Shown: positions 1-10,955, counted from the stretch's first letter. The stretch is 64,000 nucleotides of DNA from Apoderus coryli (GCA_911728435.2 OU452202.1:372001-436000), one strand, 5' to 3'. Translations and numbers: made by a program. Notes: generated by a model from the sequence alone, not told the origin.

Positions 1-1583
1 AAGTACTAAGTCAGTCAGAGTGTGTATATCACAGGTATTAGAGAATATCTTTGAAACAATCCAAATTCAAACAGTAAACACATATGTAATGTATATTTTT
101 TGTTTGTTCCAATGAAATTCTGTAAGACCTGTGATACACAAAACATTTTGACGGACTTAATTACCTGGGGAAGCGGCAATAAAGTGCGAAAGGTTCCGCA
201 TTTTTTAATAGATGAAGTTTCTATTGTCAAATCATTTACACTACGAAATTTGCCAAATAAAATTAATATTTTTCCTACCGAATTTATAATTTTAAGACAT
301 TATTAACAATGTCAAATGTTTGAAACAACTTTAAGCACTCGTTATATATCTACATATAAAGTTTATGTAAACAAATTCTTACAGAAGGAAATTCACAAAG
401 AACATAATAAAAGTAAAAAAAATAGGCCTTTATCTCCATTGGAATCCATCAGCCATGGCACAAATTTTCAAAATAAAGAATAAATAAATAATATTGAGCC
501 GTCGTCGAACTTCTGTTACTATCTCCCGATCTAAGAGTAGAACAATATATTCTCATTGTGGGAGGATAGATAATATTTGTATGTATATTCAAAATAAAGT
601 CTTCTAACTTTTAATGCTAAAAAAAATTTTTTTTTAAAGAAAAATCAGATAACAATAGTACCTCACAATTAATTAAAATTTAGGTCATAAGAGAGAGATG
701 AATCTCGAAACATTTTTGGCATTATGGTTATGATTTGAACATATATATGACTTTTTGTGGAGTAGTCGTGATTTTATTTTCTTGCAAAATTATTTATTTT
801 GTTTTGTTTAATTTTACGTAACATTTATCTTATAGCTCCAGATGACCTTTCCATAGAGCAGGAATCTATTAATATCAGACGAAAATCTGGTCGCCTGAAA
901 ATTTTCATCCAATCATCAGATATTCTGATATTCAAAACAATGGTTTTACGATAATAATTACGATTCTCTCTAAGACAATGCTTTTTCCTTTAAGTTAACG
1001 TATTTTTTAAAGGAATGTTTTACATTTCTCTCTGTGGCATCAAAATTTTTAAAATCTATTTTACGAGCGTTGGGTATCTTAGTCACCATTTCCACCCAAT
1101 CTAACATAGAGCTATAATAATTGGTACTATTTGTACTGTAAATTATTTTACATCAGAGGGAATGAATATCCAGCCACAGATGAAATTAAGCAATTTCTAG
1201 TGAAATATAACTTAGACCGATGGGTCATTGTTGTAAAATCGAAAATCCAACATTTGGAAAAACAACATAACTAAAAAAGATTACTTCTGCTCATTACGAT
1301 TTATTTTAGTAATACATATTATGTAATGCGAAGGATTTATTTTTAATTTTTATATTATTTATTTTATTGTTATTTTAATAAAAAAAAAAGGAAAGTATAA
1401 ATAAATCATATAACTACGTATACTAAAACTCTTGTTTGATTACATTAAATAACTTGGGATAATAGACTAGTATAGTAATACTATGGTAATGTATTAAAGT
1501 ATTTCCAAGAAATAAAAATAATTAATAATAATAATAATTAATAATTTTTCAAAGACTATTTATGTCATTAGTTTAAAAGTATT
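1..1583. other. AT-rich flank without a confident gene
   Basis: No complete gene or recognisable repeat is seen. Three short stretches look faintly coding: 165-274 on the minus strand is open and bounded by AG and GT; 966-1112 minus follows an acceptor-like TTATTATAG and stays open for about 46 codons; 1167-1274 plus follows ACATCAG and is open for about 36 codons before TAA. None matches a family I recognise, and they do not chain into one model. They could be decayed transposon exons. The last exon of the SV2-like gene, which should lie left of 12.1 kb, was looked for here and not found. Confidence 0.5.
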
Positions 1584-3096
1584 AGCTAGCGCCCGTCTTT
1601 AGACACAGCTTAATATATAACATATTAATATACTAAATTTGAGAAAACTTTATACTTTGCACATAATAATAATAACGTTTATTTTGTCAAAATAAAACTA
1701 TTATAACAATATTACACTAAAGCCCTCAAAACGGTTAACAACAAAATTTACTAGGTACAATAACAATGTTAAATTAATCAGCAAAATAAACATGTCTAAC
1801 TCACAAAATCTTTATAAAGATTGTCCGTGAGCTTAACATATCTACCAGGCCGCAGTACCAGCACATCTGGCTTCTAATACACCTTAATAAAAACCACAAA
1901 AAAAAAAATTCACCACATACTACACAACGAAAAAGGATAAGACTGAATGACTTGAGTATATAAAGAAAAAAAAATCCCAATATGATTCACAGAATTAAAG
2001 AAAACCGATAAGAGTCTGAAACTCTTCTCGAGTCTTGCCATGCATGTATTCCTTTACAGATGCCTTAAAACTCTTCAAAGCGGGCTTGCATCTGACTTCC
2101 GGAGGTAAGAGATTGTAAAACAGTGGGGCCAAATACATATAGTGTCTCTGACCTATTGATTTAGACGAGAAAGGAGTTCTGTATGAATCTTGTCTTGTTC
2201 GTGTATGATAGTCATGCTGAATTGGCTCCAGCAAATGTTTAGTTCTGTGTTGGTGAAGGACAGCGGAAAGGAAAAAAAGCTTCCTAATATCAAACACTCC
2301 TGCTTCACAAAAAAGTTGACTTGTTGGGTATAGTCGGCTTTTATTAAGTATGATTTTTAAAATATATTTTTGTGCAGTTTCCAATTTTTTTATATGGACA
2401 ACCACTGCACTCCCCCATGCCAAAATTCCATAATTTATTCTGGATTCTAGAAGAGCGTAGTATAATGTTTTTAAATATTGTACTGTTAGTACAGCTTTGG
2501 AGCGTTTAAATCTATGGAATAGGGATCTTATAGTTTGAGTAACTTTGTCGATATGAGTGTCCAGGCGAAGATGGGGATCAAAGAAAAGGCCAAGGTGCTT
2601 GACTGAGCTGACCAGGTGCAAAACAAGTTCATTGTGAGGTGTCCGGACACAAATTCTATCGAAGTCAGGTAAACCCAGCCTATTGCATGAGAAGGGCAGA
2701 TAGTGTATTTTTTCAAAATTGATTGTGAGTAATCTAGAATTAAACCAATCCTTCAACAGAACCAAATCCTGCTCAACCTCATCCTTCAAAGCACACCAAG
2801 AGGCGTTTTCGTAATATATAGCAGTATCATCCTTACTTACAATTTTAATAATTTTCAGATTTGTCAATTTTAACATACATCTCTACCATGATACTTTTCG
2901 AACACACAAAACATGTAAATAAAATAAAAAAAAGAGCACATTTAAAATATTAGTCGATGTATTATGATAAAAACTAACAAGATACATTTTATACGATTTT
3001 TTCGAGCTACTTGTTAAAATGAGCAAAGTTTGTTTTCCCATACTAAATTCATATTATGTTATATTTTTAAGATGTGTCTGAAGACGGGCGCTAGCT
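1584..3096. mobile_element. DNA element with about 60-bp terminal inverted repeats
   Basis: The left end begins AGCTAGCGCCCGTCTT and the right end is its inverse, AAGACGGGCGCTAGCT. Similarity between the two ends continues inward for roughly 60 bp (TAGACACA and TCAGACACA, then AT-rich sequence). No transposase is visible, and the interior is largely filled by a truncated non-LTR element on the minus strand. No clear target-site duplication flanks the ends. The likely reading is a short non-autonomous DNA transposon that later received a retrotransposon. Confidence 0.6.
1665..2950 (-). pseudogene. 5'-truncated non-LTR retrotransposon, RT C-terminal part
   Basis: The open frame at 1995-2876 (293 codons, minus) encodes the end of a non-LTR reverse transcriptase. 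It has no YADD box left, but shows the thumb/connection region typical of these proteins: a 'HIDKVTQTIRSLFHRFKRSK' block followed by 'LYYALLESRINYGILAWG' and a basic 'KLETAQKYILKIILNKSR'. It ends in the usual 'FKASVKEYMHG' tail. The 3' end at about 1665-1681 carries an ATT-type microsatellite tail in element orientation. The endonuclease and RT palm are missing, so this is a dead 5'-truncated insertion. The clade cannot be fixed from the thumb alone. Confidence 0.8.
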
Positions 3097-3125
3097 GGCG
3101 CTTGACATGACTCACATAATAAATA

Positions 3126-3255
3126 TGTGCGAAAAATAGTATTATATTAAGTATTGAGAACAGTAAGTGTAGTTTACCGATCGCTTCGCTCAGTCGCCAA
3201 AATTGGAGGAGATCGGTAAACTACTTACTGTTTGAGATGCTTATACTATTTTTTG
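3126..3255. repeat. Imperfect palindrome with GGTAAACTACTTACTG arms
   Basis: CAGTAAGTGTAGTTTACCGATC on the left pairs with GATCGGTAAACTACTTACTG on the right, across a loop containing CGCTTCGCTCAGTCGCC. The outer flanks also pair (GCGAAAAATAGTAT against ATACTATTTTTTGTACG). Related ACTTACCGT and ACGGTAAGT words recur at 3638-3715. It resembles the end structure of a short non-autonomous element. Confidence 0.55.
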
Positions 3256-3459
3256 TACGATCGAAATAGCTGAAATTGCAATTGTATTATTTTTAATAAT
3301 TATTATTTTCAATTAAATACAAATTCAGGTTAGCTGAATACCCTCTACAAAGTTGCAGTTGAACGTTGCCATGGAACTAATTGTTATTGTTATGATTGTT
3401 ATCGTATTTTTATGTCATGTATTTGTCAGAACTTATTTAAATAAGTATTATTATTGAAA

Positions 3460-3561
3460 ATGAGTGACTTTGAATGTGAATCTCTTGATGAAGCATGGAA
3501 TGTTGGAATAGCCGCTATAATTCCAGAGAACGGTATGAAAATGCTTATAAAAGTTCATACC
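3460..3561 (+). pseudogene. Possible first exon of a Crypton-like tyrosine recombinase
   Basis: An ATG opens a short frame beginning MSDFECESLDEAWNVGIAAI and then IPENG, followed by a potential donor (ACG|GTATGA) and soon a stop. Acidic N-termini of the type 'MSDFE..SLDE.W' leading to '.LP.KS...Y' are, from memory, common in multicopy insect proteins related to Crypton/tyrosine-recombinase elements. No downstream catalytic exon (R..H.R..Y) was found here, so at best this is a leader fragment in a non-autonomous derivative. Assignment rests on a short N-terminal resemblance only. Confidence 0.25.
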
Positions 3562-4325
3562 TAATGTCGTTTAATATACAATTTAAAAATCAAAATAATG
3601 ACGTCAGCATAAATGCGCAATGATATACCGTTGTGAATTTACTTACCGTTCTCTGAACGGTAAGTGAATTACTTACCGTCGTGTTTGGGTTGTCAGCCAG
3701 TAAATGTCACTTACTGTCATAAAGACAGACACGGTAAACAATCAAAAAAGGTCGGTCGTACAAAAAAGGCTTTATTATTTTAAAGATACCTCACAGTGAC
3801 CTACTTATAACGCTAATGTAGATCAGCGTTGCGTGCATAATTAGAATAATATTTGCAATAAGACCTAAAAGACAGTAAAACTGAAAAAAAAACAAGGTTA
3901 AATCATTAATTATATTAATTACTCTTTATTATTCAGTTACATATTTACTGTAAGTTTTCGTATTAAAAATTAAGCGGTAACAACATTTAACACCATGAAA
4001 ATACAATAGTAAATTGTGCACAATAAATTTATATTGTATAATATAGGTGTATAAAATAGACGGCAACGTCGTTGGAAGTGACAATGTTACTCTATGAATA
4101 GTGGTAAAAATATATATGGAAGTGACTACGTACCCCCTGTCCATACTAAGGTATATATATATATAAGAAAAAAAAACCATGGAAATCTTTACCCCTCTTT
4201 TGAAATTCGTTATATAGAAGTTCCCCTCATCCCAAAATGGTTTTTAAAATGTCTAAATTCCTATTCCTTTTGGTGGAAGTTAGGTCGCCCTGCTACGGTA
4301 CGGAAGTCACAGCTTATTACCTATC
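3562..4325. other. No gene; short ACTTACCGT inverted repeats
   Basis: Only AT-rich sequence is seen. At 3638-3680, ACTTACCGTTC and GAACGGTAAGT form a tight inverted repeat, with further ACTTACCGT and ACTTACTGT copies to 3720. The sequence CGTACAAAAAAGG at 3768 echoes the 3245 region, so 3126-3780 may be a single composite repeat. Confidence 0.4.
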
Positions 4326-4352
4326 GATATATATATATATATATATATATAA
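4326..4352. repeat. (TA)n microsatellite at left edge of tRNA-like array
   Basis: Uninterrupted TA dinucleotides abut the first unit of the tRNA-like array. A second TA run (about 5355-5370) abuts the other edge, suggesting the array sits inside or was inserted into a TA tract. Confidence 0.9.
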
Positions 4353-4449
4353 ATGAAACAAAGCTATTCAACATAAGTTGTTGCACTGTACAATATAACG
4401 ATGGAAAAGTGAAATAAACTAATATTGTATACGAACTGAAAAAAAATCC

Positions 4450-4525
4450 GTGTCACAAGTTGGAGTTGAACCAACATCTCCCAATCTCCGGTCAGGTGTT
4501 CTAACCAATTGAACTACCGTGGCAC
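4450..4525 (-). pseudogene. tRNA-like sequence, copy 1
   Basis: The minus strand folds with a GTTC/GAAC D stem, an anticodon stem CCTGA/TTGGG using two wobble pairs, and a perfect GTTGG/CCAAC T stem around TTCAACT. The acceptor stem carries one mismatch. The anticodon loop is CCGGAGA, lacking the universal U33, so a working tRNA is unlikely. It is best read as the tRNA-derived head of a SINE-like unit. Confidence 0.65.
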
Positions 4526-4849
4526 ATAGTAGAAATCTCTCTCAGTCCGCATACATTAACGCGTTTTTCTGTGTGCAGTGCTACGTTGACACCTTTAATT
4601 TAAATACGACACAAACTACACACCGCCACATATGCATTGTTATTTCTCACTGCAGTATGCGAATCTGCAAACACAAAATAAATGAAACAAAGCTATTCAA
4701 CATAAGTTGTTGACACTGTACAATATAACGATGGAAAAGTGAAATAAACTAATATTACATACGAACTGTCTTTAAATTAAAGATCTCAACGTAGCACTGC
4801 ACACAGAAAAACTCGTTAATGTATGCGGACTGAGAGAGATTTCTACTAT

Positions 4850-4925
4850 GTGCCACGGTAGTTCAATTGGTTAGAACACCTGACCGGAGATTGGGAGATG
4901 TTGGTTCAACTCCAACTTGTGACAC
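4850..4925 (+). pseudogene. tRNA-like sequence, copy 2
   Basis: Apparently identical in the folded part to the copy at 4450-4525, including the GTTC/GAAC D stem, the GTTGG/CCAAC T stem and the CCGGAGA loop. It lies in the opposite orientation, which forms the long palindrome of the array. It is followed by a T-rich stretch (ATTTTTTTCAG) that could terminate a polymerase III transcript. Confidence 0.65.
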
Positions 4926-5179
4926 GGAATTTTTTTCAGTTTGTATACAATATTAGTTTATTTCACTTTTCCATCGTTATATTGTACAGTGTCAACAACT
5001 TATGTTGAATAGCTTTGTTTCATTTATATTGTGTTTGCAGATTCGCATACTGCAGTGAGAAATAACAATGAATATGTGGCGGTGTGTAGTTTGTGTCGTA
5101 TTTAAATTAAAGGTGTCAACGTAGCACTGCACACAGAAAAACGCGTTAATGTATGCGGACTGAGAGAGATTTCTACTAT

Positions 5180-5255
5180 GTGCCACGGTAGTTCAATTGG
5201 TTAGAACACCTGACCGAAGATTGGGAGATGTTGGTTCAACTCCAACTTGTGACAC
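5180..5255 (+). pseudogene. tRNA-like sequence, copy 3
   Basis: Same fold as the other two copies, but the anticodon loop is CCGAAGA, one base different; GAA would be read at 34-36 but U33 is still absent. A run of eight T residues follows directly, a plausible polymerase III stop. Confidence 0.65.
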
Positions 5256-5594
5256 GGATTTTTTTTCAGTTCGTATACAATATTAGTTTATTTCACTTTT
5301 CCATCGTTATATTGTACAGTGCAACAACTTATGTTGAATAGCTTTGTTTCATTTATATATATATATATACAGTGTGTCTCGTTATAATGACAGCATTGTC
5401 TACTTTCGGAAAGTTTTAGAGAATTTTATTACAAATTTAAATGTTATTATTATTTTGGTTGTTTTCTTACAATTATATACAATATATACAAAATATGTCA
5501 GTTTTAACATCAATGTAACTCACCTTTACATACCAAAGGTAATATTTCTTACGAATTGTACTTTTTATAAAAAAAATAAACCGTTGTTCTTGTA

Positions 5595-5660
5595 ATTTGC
5601 AGCCCTGAAGAAGAAATTAAAAAATTTCGAAAGCTTGGCATAGTAAAAAAGTGTTTTTTA
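5595..5660 (+). ncRNA. Hammerhead-like core in a Penelope-type end remnant
   Basis: CTGAAGA (5605-5611) is followed by a perfect GAAATT/AATTTC helix and GAAA, then GCTTGGCA. This is the order of a hammerhead core (C-U-G-A-N-G-A, stem II, GAAA), and the same arrangement occurs at both ends of the Penelope-like element at 30.8-33.4 kb. Hammerhead motifs are known in Penelope-like element terminal repeats. Stem III and the cleavage site are not convincing by eye, so activity is uncertain. No Penelope coding sequence remains nearby. Confidence 0.45.
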
Positions 5661-5880
5661 CACTACACCACACCATTAGCCTATACCCCAATATATTGAA
5701 CATAGTTGATATATGTATATATATACATATAAGTGTTCAAGAAAGAAGTCATCCATAAGCTCCTCGGAAGAAGTATCTAATAGAAGCTCTAGTATAAGGT
5801 AGAGCACGATCGAAGCGTCCCTAAAAGTAGTCTGCTACAAATTGCTATAGCACCTCTGTATTGTAATTTAATAAAATTAC

Positions 5881-6206
5881 TTTTAAGGCTGTTTGATCAG
5901 ACTCCAAATATAGGTATAAGGCATTCATGATTGTGTACTTATTTCTTAATCAATTTGAAAAATTCTTTTTGGATCATAGAGAGAACACTTTAACAGAGGT
6001 TTATATAGGAATAAAAAAAAATTCTTAGCAATTTATATTGACTTCAAAATAAATTTTTAAGAAATTTTATTTTTATTCCTATATAAACCTCTGTTAAAGT
6101 GTTCTGTCTATGATCCAAAAAGAATTTTTCAAATCGATTAAGAAATAAGTGCACAATCATGAATGCCTTATACCTATATTTGGAGTCTGATCAAACAGCC
6201 TTAAAA
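5881..6206. repeat. Foldback (MITE-like) element with about 130-bp arms
   Basis: TTTTAAGGCTGTTTGATCAG at the left is inverted at the right (CTGATCAAACAGCCTTAAAA). The arms stay nearly identical inward through GGTTTATATAGGAATAAA, with a loop of only about 50 bp. There is no open frame, and it could fold into one long hairpin. A duplicated target is not obvious. Confidence 0.8.
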
Positions 6207-6289
6207 AAGTTTGTCTGATTTTTTATTTGTCACCAACACTTCATTCTTTGTAATTTTTGAAAATATATTTTTTTTAAATATCTTCGGTG

Positions 6290-7575
6290 ATTCTAAATAA
6301 ATAATTAAATAAATAAATATTTAATGTCTAACAGGTTTACACCCAATTACAAGACAATTACAATGTTAAATAATAATTCTATGCAATTTATAGACTTAAA
6401 TATAACACCAAATACTGACTACACTACGAATAAGAACAAAATAAAAAATAAACTAATTATTACTAATACAAAACCAAGAGTACGCTAAGCTGACAAGCCA
6501 CGCCACCCCCTATCTTGAGTAAAAAAAAATCATTCCCTTCTCAACATGAATCTAAAAAATATAAGAATTATAAGTTTAGACTAGTTAGATATTCGTGCAA
6601 CTGACGCTTGAAAGTGTTAAAATTTTCATTGAAAAAGTCAACAAATCTGTGTATTTTATGATAATTGGACAAACTGCAAGCTCTGTAAACCGGCGCTCTA
6701 CCCTTATAGTTAGTGTGTGCTTGAGGTACTCGAAATATGTTGCTATTTCTTGCATTATGTTGGGGAGCATTTATATTGATATGTTGCAAAAGACGAGGAC
6801 AGTCAATCATGGCATGAATAATCTTAAATAAGAAGACCTGATACGAATAAATTCTGCGATAGTTTAGAGATTGAAATCCGAATGTTTTTAGCAACGTTTC
6901 ATGACTATATCCTCTGTAGGGAAAGTGGCCATTAACTTTAAAATAAATATGTTTTAAAAATTTTCGTTGGACAGCTTCTATTTTATTTATATGCACCTGA
7001 TATATAAGGGACCAAACAACCGAACCATATTCCAATTTAGGTCTAATTAGTGAGTTGTATAGTGACACAAGTCAAGGCACGCTTTGGAAACCCACACGAA
7101 ACAACTCATCGGCAAACAACAGACATTCACTTCCAATATTTTGTGTAATGTCATTTATATATATGGCGAACAATAAGGGCACGAGATTACTTCCCTGGGG
7201 CGCTCCGCTGGTCGCAGTGAAATCATGTGATCTGAACCCGTTATATTCGACATACAGCTTGCGTGAGCATAAATATGATTGGAAAAACTTTATTAGATTA
7301 TGGGTGAAGCCGACATTTTTCATTTTAAGTTGCGTTATTGTATGATCCATCCTATCAAATGCTTTTGAAAAGTCAATATATATGGCGTCAATCTGTAGTC
7401 CTTTTCCAAGGGCGGGATAGGTAGCCTGCAGAAATTCTGCGATGTTAGATACCGTCGATCTGTTTTGAAAAAACCCGTGCTGTTCCCACATTATGAGGTT
7501 TTTAACTTGATTAAATAATTTGTTCTGCAATACCGTTTCGAAAATCTTTGAAAAATTCGATATTATTGAAATTTG
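6290..7575 (-). pseudogene. Jockey-like non-LTR retrotransposon, broken RT
   Basis: Read on the minus strand from 7575: a finger/palm region (7530-7072) with 'QHGFFQNRSTVSN', 'IYIDFSKAFDRMDH', 'SGAPQGSNLVPLLFAIYIND' and 'LLFADE', the last a decayed FADD box. A frame break then joins the thumb region at 7068-6568 ('YNSLIRPKLEYGSVVW', 'KIEAVQRKFLKHIYF'). Part of the connection between palm and thumb is deleted. A TTTA-type repeat at about 6293-6330 forms the 3' tail. The endonuclease is absent. It resembles the longer copy at 19.1-21.7 kb in motif wording but is clearly diverged. Confidence 0.8.
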
Positions 7576-7797
7576 CTTTTAAATTTGAGGCTACTCAAAA
7601 TGATCCAGGGGAAAATATTATGCCATTAACAGATGTCAAAAATTTGGTACACTTAGAACAAACGACAATACTTCTATGGCAGATAATATAATGATAACTA
7701 TATGTTATATCTACACTTTTTATTTTTGTTTCCGTTATACTTTTACAACGTTCTTTAATTACCTAGGAACAATTGAAGGTCGTTAGAACATTGCGCA

Positions 7798-8064
7798 TAA
7801 GCAATAAATTGATATTTACTGCTACTCTAAGAAAGAGGATGAAGGTGGCATTTGTCAGCTGCATATGAAGATAAAACACAAAAAAGGTGGGAAGAAAGTA
7901 AGCGATGCTGTAAAAGAGGGCACTCGAGAACACAGAAGATCTTTCCCAACGATGCCATCGCATTACTGCAAAGCTCATAAGCAATACGTAGCGGAAGCCT
8001 TAATATTGCAGTGATGTATCGACTGTATGATATACACTGCAAAGCGTTTGCCAAAGGAAGCATG
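7798..8064 (+). pseudogene. Decayed transposase-like gene, N-proximal part
   Basis: The frame reads 'KVSDAVKEGTREHRRSFPTM' then 'PSHYCKAHKQYV'; after one frame break it continues 'SLNIAVMYRLYDIHCKAFAK'. From memory, the SHYC...KYL, then MY.LY...C pattern belongs to a multicopy insect family of uncharacterised, transposase-like proteins that also carry SDNC.GQNKN and GHTQNEGD boxes. The second half is found at 11099-11760. Between them an LTR element inserted after GCATG, and the coding sense resumes right after the duplicated GCATG. Several stops show it is dead. Confidence 0.55.
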
Positions 8065-8205
8065 TGTAATATACCTTCTAAAAATAGGCTTTATTCAACT
8101 AATTAGAACTATAACTGTGACAATGACATCAATATAACAGGTTTTAAAAATACAAACAATTAATATATATAACACAATATGATTAAAATACTTAAATATA
8201 CAACA
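8065..8205 (-). repeat. 3' LTR (element orientation)
   Basis: 141 bp, starting TG and ending CA. It contains GAATAAAGCC on the element strand, which includes an AATAAA polyadenylation signal. A 14-nt segment at 8092-8105 is complementary to the presumed primer-binding segment beside the other LTR. Confidence 0.9.
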
Positions 8206-8215
8206 TTCTTCCCTC

Positions 8216-10937
8216 CTAATCTGTTGAATAATCGTCTAGATACTTCGGCCGTTTTCTAGTTCGCTTGGAGGATAGAATATTTTCAACTGCCGCTTCGCTA
8301 TTAACAACTGGAAGATTTTCAGTTGAAGATTCACTAGTTTCATTTATTGTTGAAGATTCAACTGCCAATTTTTCATCCACAGAAACTTTCAGACTCATGG
8401 ATGAATCGTCAACCGCGTCGTCTGCACAATGTTCGTCCTCAGTTGTGGAATTCATTTTATCTTCAATTAAAATAGAACCTCTTGGAGCCAAATGTCTAAC
8501 TATACCGTAGTTTCATTTCCATTATTCAATCTTATGTGTGCATACTCCGAATTTGCTTCAATTAGTTCGACTTCTTCGACAACTGGTTCATACTTGCTGG
8601 CACGAACACATTTCTTTAAATAAACAGGTCCTGGTTGACTTAACCAAGTAGGAATAGAAGACCCATTGTAAGATCTTCGAGAATGATTAAACATGCGCTC
8701 ATGAGGAGTGGTATTAGTGGCTGTACATAAAAGAGAGCGGATTGCATGTAAAGAATCTTGTAATACAAGTTCCCACTGATTGACTTGCAGATTTTGAGTT
8801 TTGAGGGCAAGTTGAATAGTTTTCCCAATAATTCCATTATATCTTTCACACTGACCATAGTGCGACTCGAAGCGATGCCGTGAGATTCTAAAAACGTTTT
8901 TAGCTCGTGGGACATAAAGCATGATCCTCGGTCAGAGTGTATATATGAAGGAATACCAAAAATAGTGAATAGTTGACGAAGACATTCTATAACGGTAGAC
9001 GAATTAATATTTGAACAAGCAAAAGCGAATGGAAATCTAGAATATTCGTCAATGACCGTCAGGATGTATTTATTGTTAGTAGATGAAAGTACTGGACCTT
9101 TAAAATCAATATTGAGCCGCTCAAAAGGACTAGTAGCTTTAATTAATTTTCCTTGATGTTTATGAAAACGAGGTTTAATTTCAGCACAAACAGGACAAGC
9201 TGAAGTAATTTTTCGAATGCTCTCAAGAGAATATGGAAGATTTTTGCATCGCACCCAGTGGTAAAGACGCGTAATATGAATATCGATCAACTTTTGATCA
9301 TTACAGATAGATGCCGTTATGCGAGAAAATGCATCAGCTACTGTATTTTGATCACCAGGGCGATATACTATATCGTATGAATAGCTCGAAAGTTCAAGCC
9401 GCCAACGTAATATCTTTTCGTTTTTGATTTTTGAAGAAATCTTATTATCAAACATGAAAGATACTGAACGTTGGTCAGTAACCAACTTAAAAACTCTTCC
9501 AATAAGAAAATGCCTCCATTTTCTTAAAGCTTCGACGATAGCGTATGCTTCTTTTTCAACTGAAGAATGACGTTGTTCGGATTTAGACAAAGTTCTTGAA
9601 AAAAACGCTACTGGTTTTCCAAGCTGAGAGAGTTGAGCAGCAATAGCGTGTTCTGATGCATCTGTCTCTACTGTAAATGGAACTTCATCATCAATAGATG
9701 TAACAACTGATTCAGCAATATCTTCTTTTAGCAATTTAAAAGCAGATATGGCATCTTGACACATAGGAAATTTCTCGCACTGGACAAGTGGATGAACTTG
9801 CTCTGAAAACTTGTTTACCCATTTTGAATAATGAGCAAACATGCCCACAATTCGTCTTAGCGACGCAATATTTGTCGGTACAGGCAATTCCAATAATGGT
9901 CGAAGTCGATCTGGATCTGGTTTAATAGATTTTCCTGTTATTGTATAACCCAAAATATTAATTGTCGTTAGAGAAAATTTAGATTTGTCCTTATTCAGTG
10001 TTAAATTGTATTTCTTTGCTATTTCCATAAACTGTTCTAAATTTTTGTCGTGTTGAGTTTTGTCGATTCCGCAAATCGTTACGTCGTCCAAATAAGCAAA
10101 AGTATCTTGAAGATTTTCATTTTTGATTATACTATCAATAGTTCTTTGAAAACATGCGACTCCATTAGTAACACCGACTGGAATCCTAGTAAACTGATAA
10201 AGATTGCCTGCCGCTTCGAAAGCTGTATACACTTTCTCTGATTCCTTTATGGGTATTTGATGATAAGCACTACGCAAGTCGATAGTACTATACACTCCGT
10301 ATTTTGAAATACGTCCAACCAGATCTTCAATTCTTGGCAAAGGGTACGCATCCAGTAAAGTGTATTTGTTTATTGTTTGAGAGTAGTCAATTACCATACG
10401 CTTCTTATGATTTTCATTTGAAGTGACTAAAGCTTGTGCTCTCCATGGAGAATTACTAGGTTCGATTATGTGTTCATCTAAAAGTTTCAGAACTTCATTT
10501 TCAATAAACTTGGCATCGTCGGCTGTATAACGCCTAGGTTTGACAGAGATTGGACTACAATTTGGAAGAAGATTTGCAAATAGAGGGAAAGGTTCAATAT
10601 TTGCAACAGCCAAATTACATATTGAAATTGGTGACTTTTCTCCACCAAAGAAAACTTCTACACCGGAATGATGTTTTAGTATGTCGTGACCAATAATAAC
10701 ATCCGCACATAATTGATCCATGATGAAAAGTTTGACATTTTTGTACCAGTGATTCTGAATTGTTAAACAAACTGAACACGATCCTGTGACTTGCGAACTG
10801 AATGAAGTTGATGCCATTGTTACATTGACTTTTGCAGGAAAAGTGCTGGAGATGTAACTATCAGAACTGCCGGTATCCACTAAAGCCGTAGTTCGAAGTC
10901 CATTGACTTCTATTTCTATAGTAGCTTTTGATTGCAT
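8216..10937 (-). pseudogene. pol gene of the LTR element, two frame breaks, no gag
   Basis: The main frame (10937 down to about 8880) encodes an aspartic protease with DTGS at residues 21-24, a reverse transcriptase with 'FAYLDD', RNase H ('TVETDASEHA'), and an integrase with a C..C zinc knuckle ('CPVCAE') and catalytic aspartates in 'LNIDFKG' and 'IHSDRGS'. Near 8880 the frame shifts, and the catalytic glutamate region ('GQCERYNGII') lies in another frame down to about 8508. A second shift leads to the C-terminal tail, which ends at 8216 beside the LTR ('KRPKYLDDYSTD'). Gag is missing: the ATG is 18 nt from the LTR. The copy therefore could not encode a capsid and has a broken integrase. The breaks could in part be assembly indels. 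Confidence 0.88.
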
Positions 10938-10938
10938 T

Positions 10939-10952
10939 TAATTAGTTGAATA
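10939..10952 (-). promoter_or_regulatory. Candidate self-complementary primer-binding site
   Basis: Immediately inside the 5' LTR the element strand reads TATTCAACTAATTA. This does not look like a tRNA 3' end. It is perfectly complementary over 14 nt to a segment within the LTR (10983-10996 on the plus strand), just ahead of the AATAAA. In Tf1-type elements the 5' end of the transcript folds back to prime reverse transcription, and this arrangement would permit the same. The gag deletion could also have created it by chance. Confidence 0.4.
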
Positions 10953-10955
10953 TAT

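Larger units (their letters stand above)
4353..5352. repeat. Inverted and direct array of a tRNA-derived, SINE-like unit
   Basis: A unit of about 330 bp recurs. It reads: TGAAACAAAGCTATTCAAC block; AACTAATATTGTATACGAAC block; T-run; tRNA-like segment; ACTGCACACAGAAAAAC block; and a TGCGAATCTGCAAACACA block. One copy is on the minus strand (4353-4680), one on the plus strand (about 4770-5030) and one more plus copy (about 5031-5352), with a partial unit at the junction, so the first half is palindromic to the second. The internal A-box-like TAGTTCAATTGG and B-box-like GGTTCAACTCC argue for RNA polymerase III ancestry. No protein is encoded. Confidence 0.7.

Noticed and set aside
165..274. Minus-strand open stretch with AG before and CAG|GTAATT after, resembling an exon
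   Set aside because: No family match and no phase-compatible partner; does not resemble the missing C-terminal SV2 exon.
840..1274. Three coding-like segments on alternating strands
   Set aside because: They lie on different strands, cannot form one gene and match nothing recognisable.
4850..5255. Functional tRNA genes
   Set aside because: Anticodon loops lack U33, acceptor stems are mismatched, and the copies are part of a repeat, so SINE-like origin is more likely.
4326..5370. CRISPR-like array because of repeated units
   Set aside because: Eukaryotic context, inverted orientation and tRNA-like content; no short regular repeat-spacer pattern.
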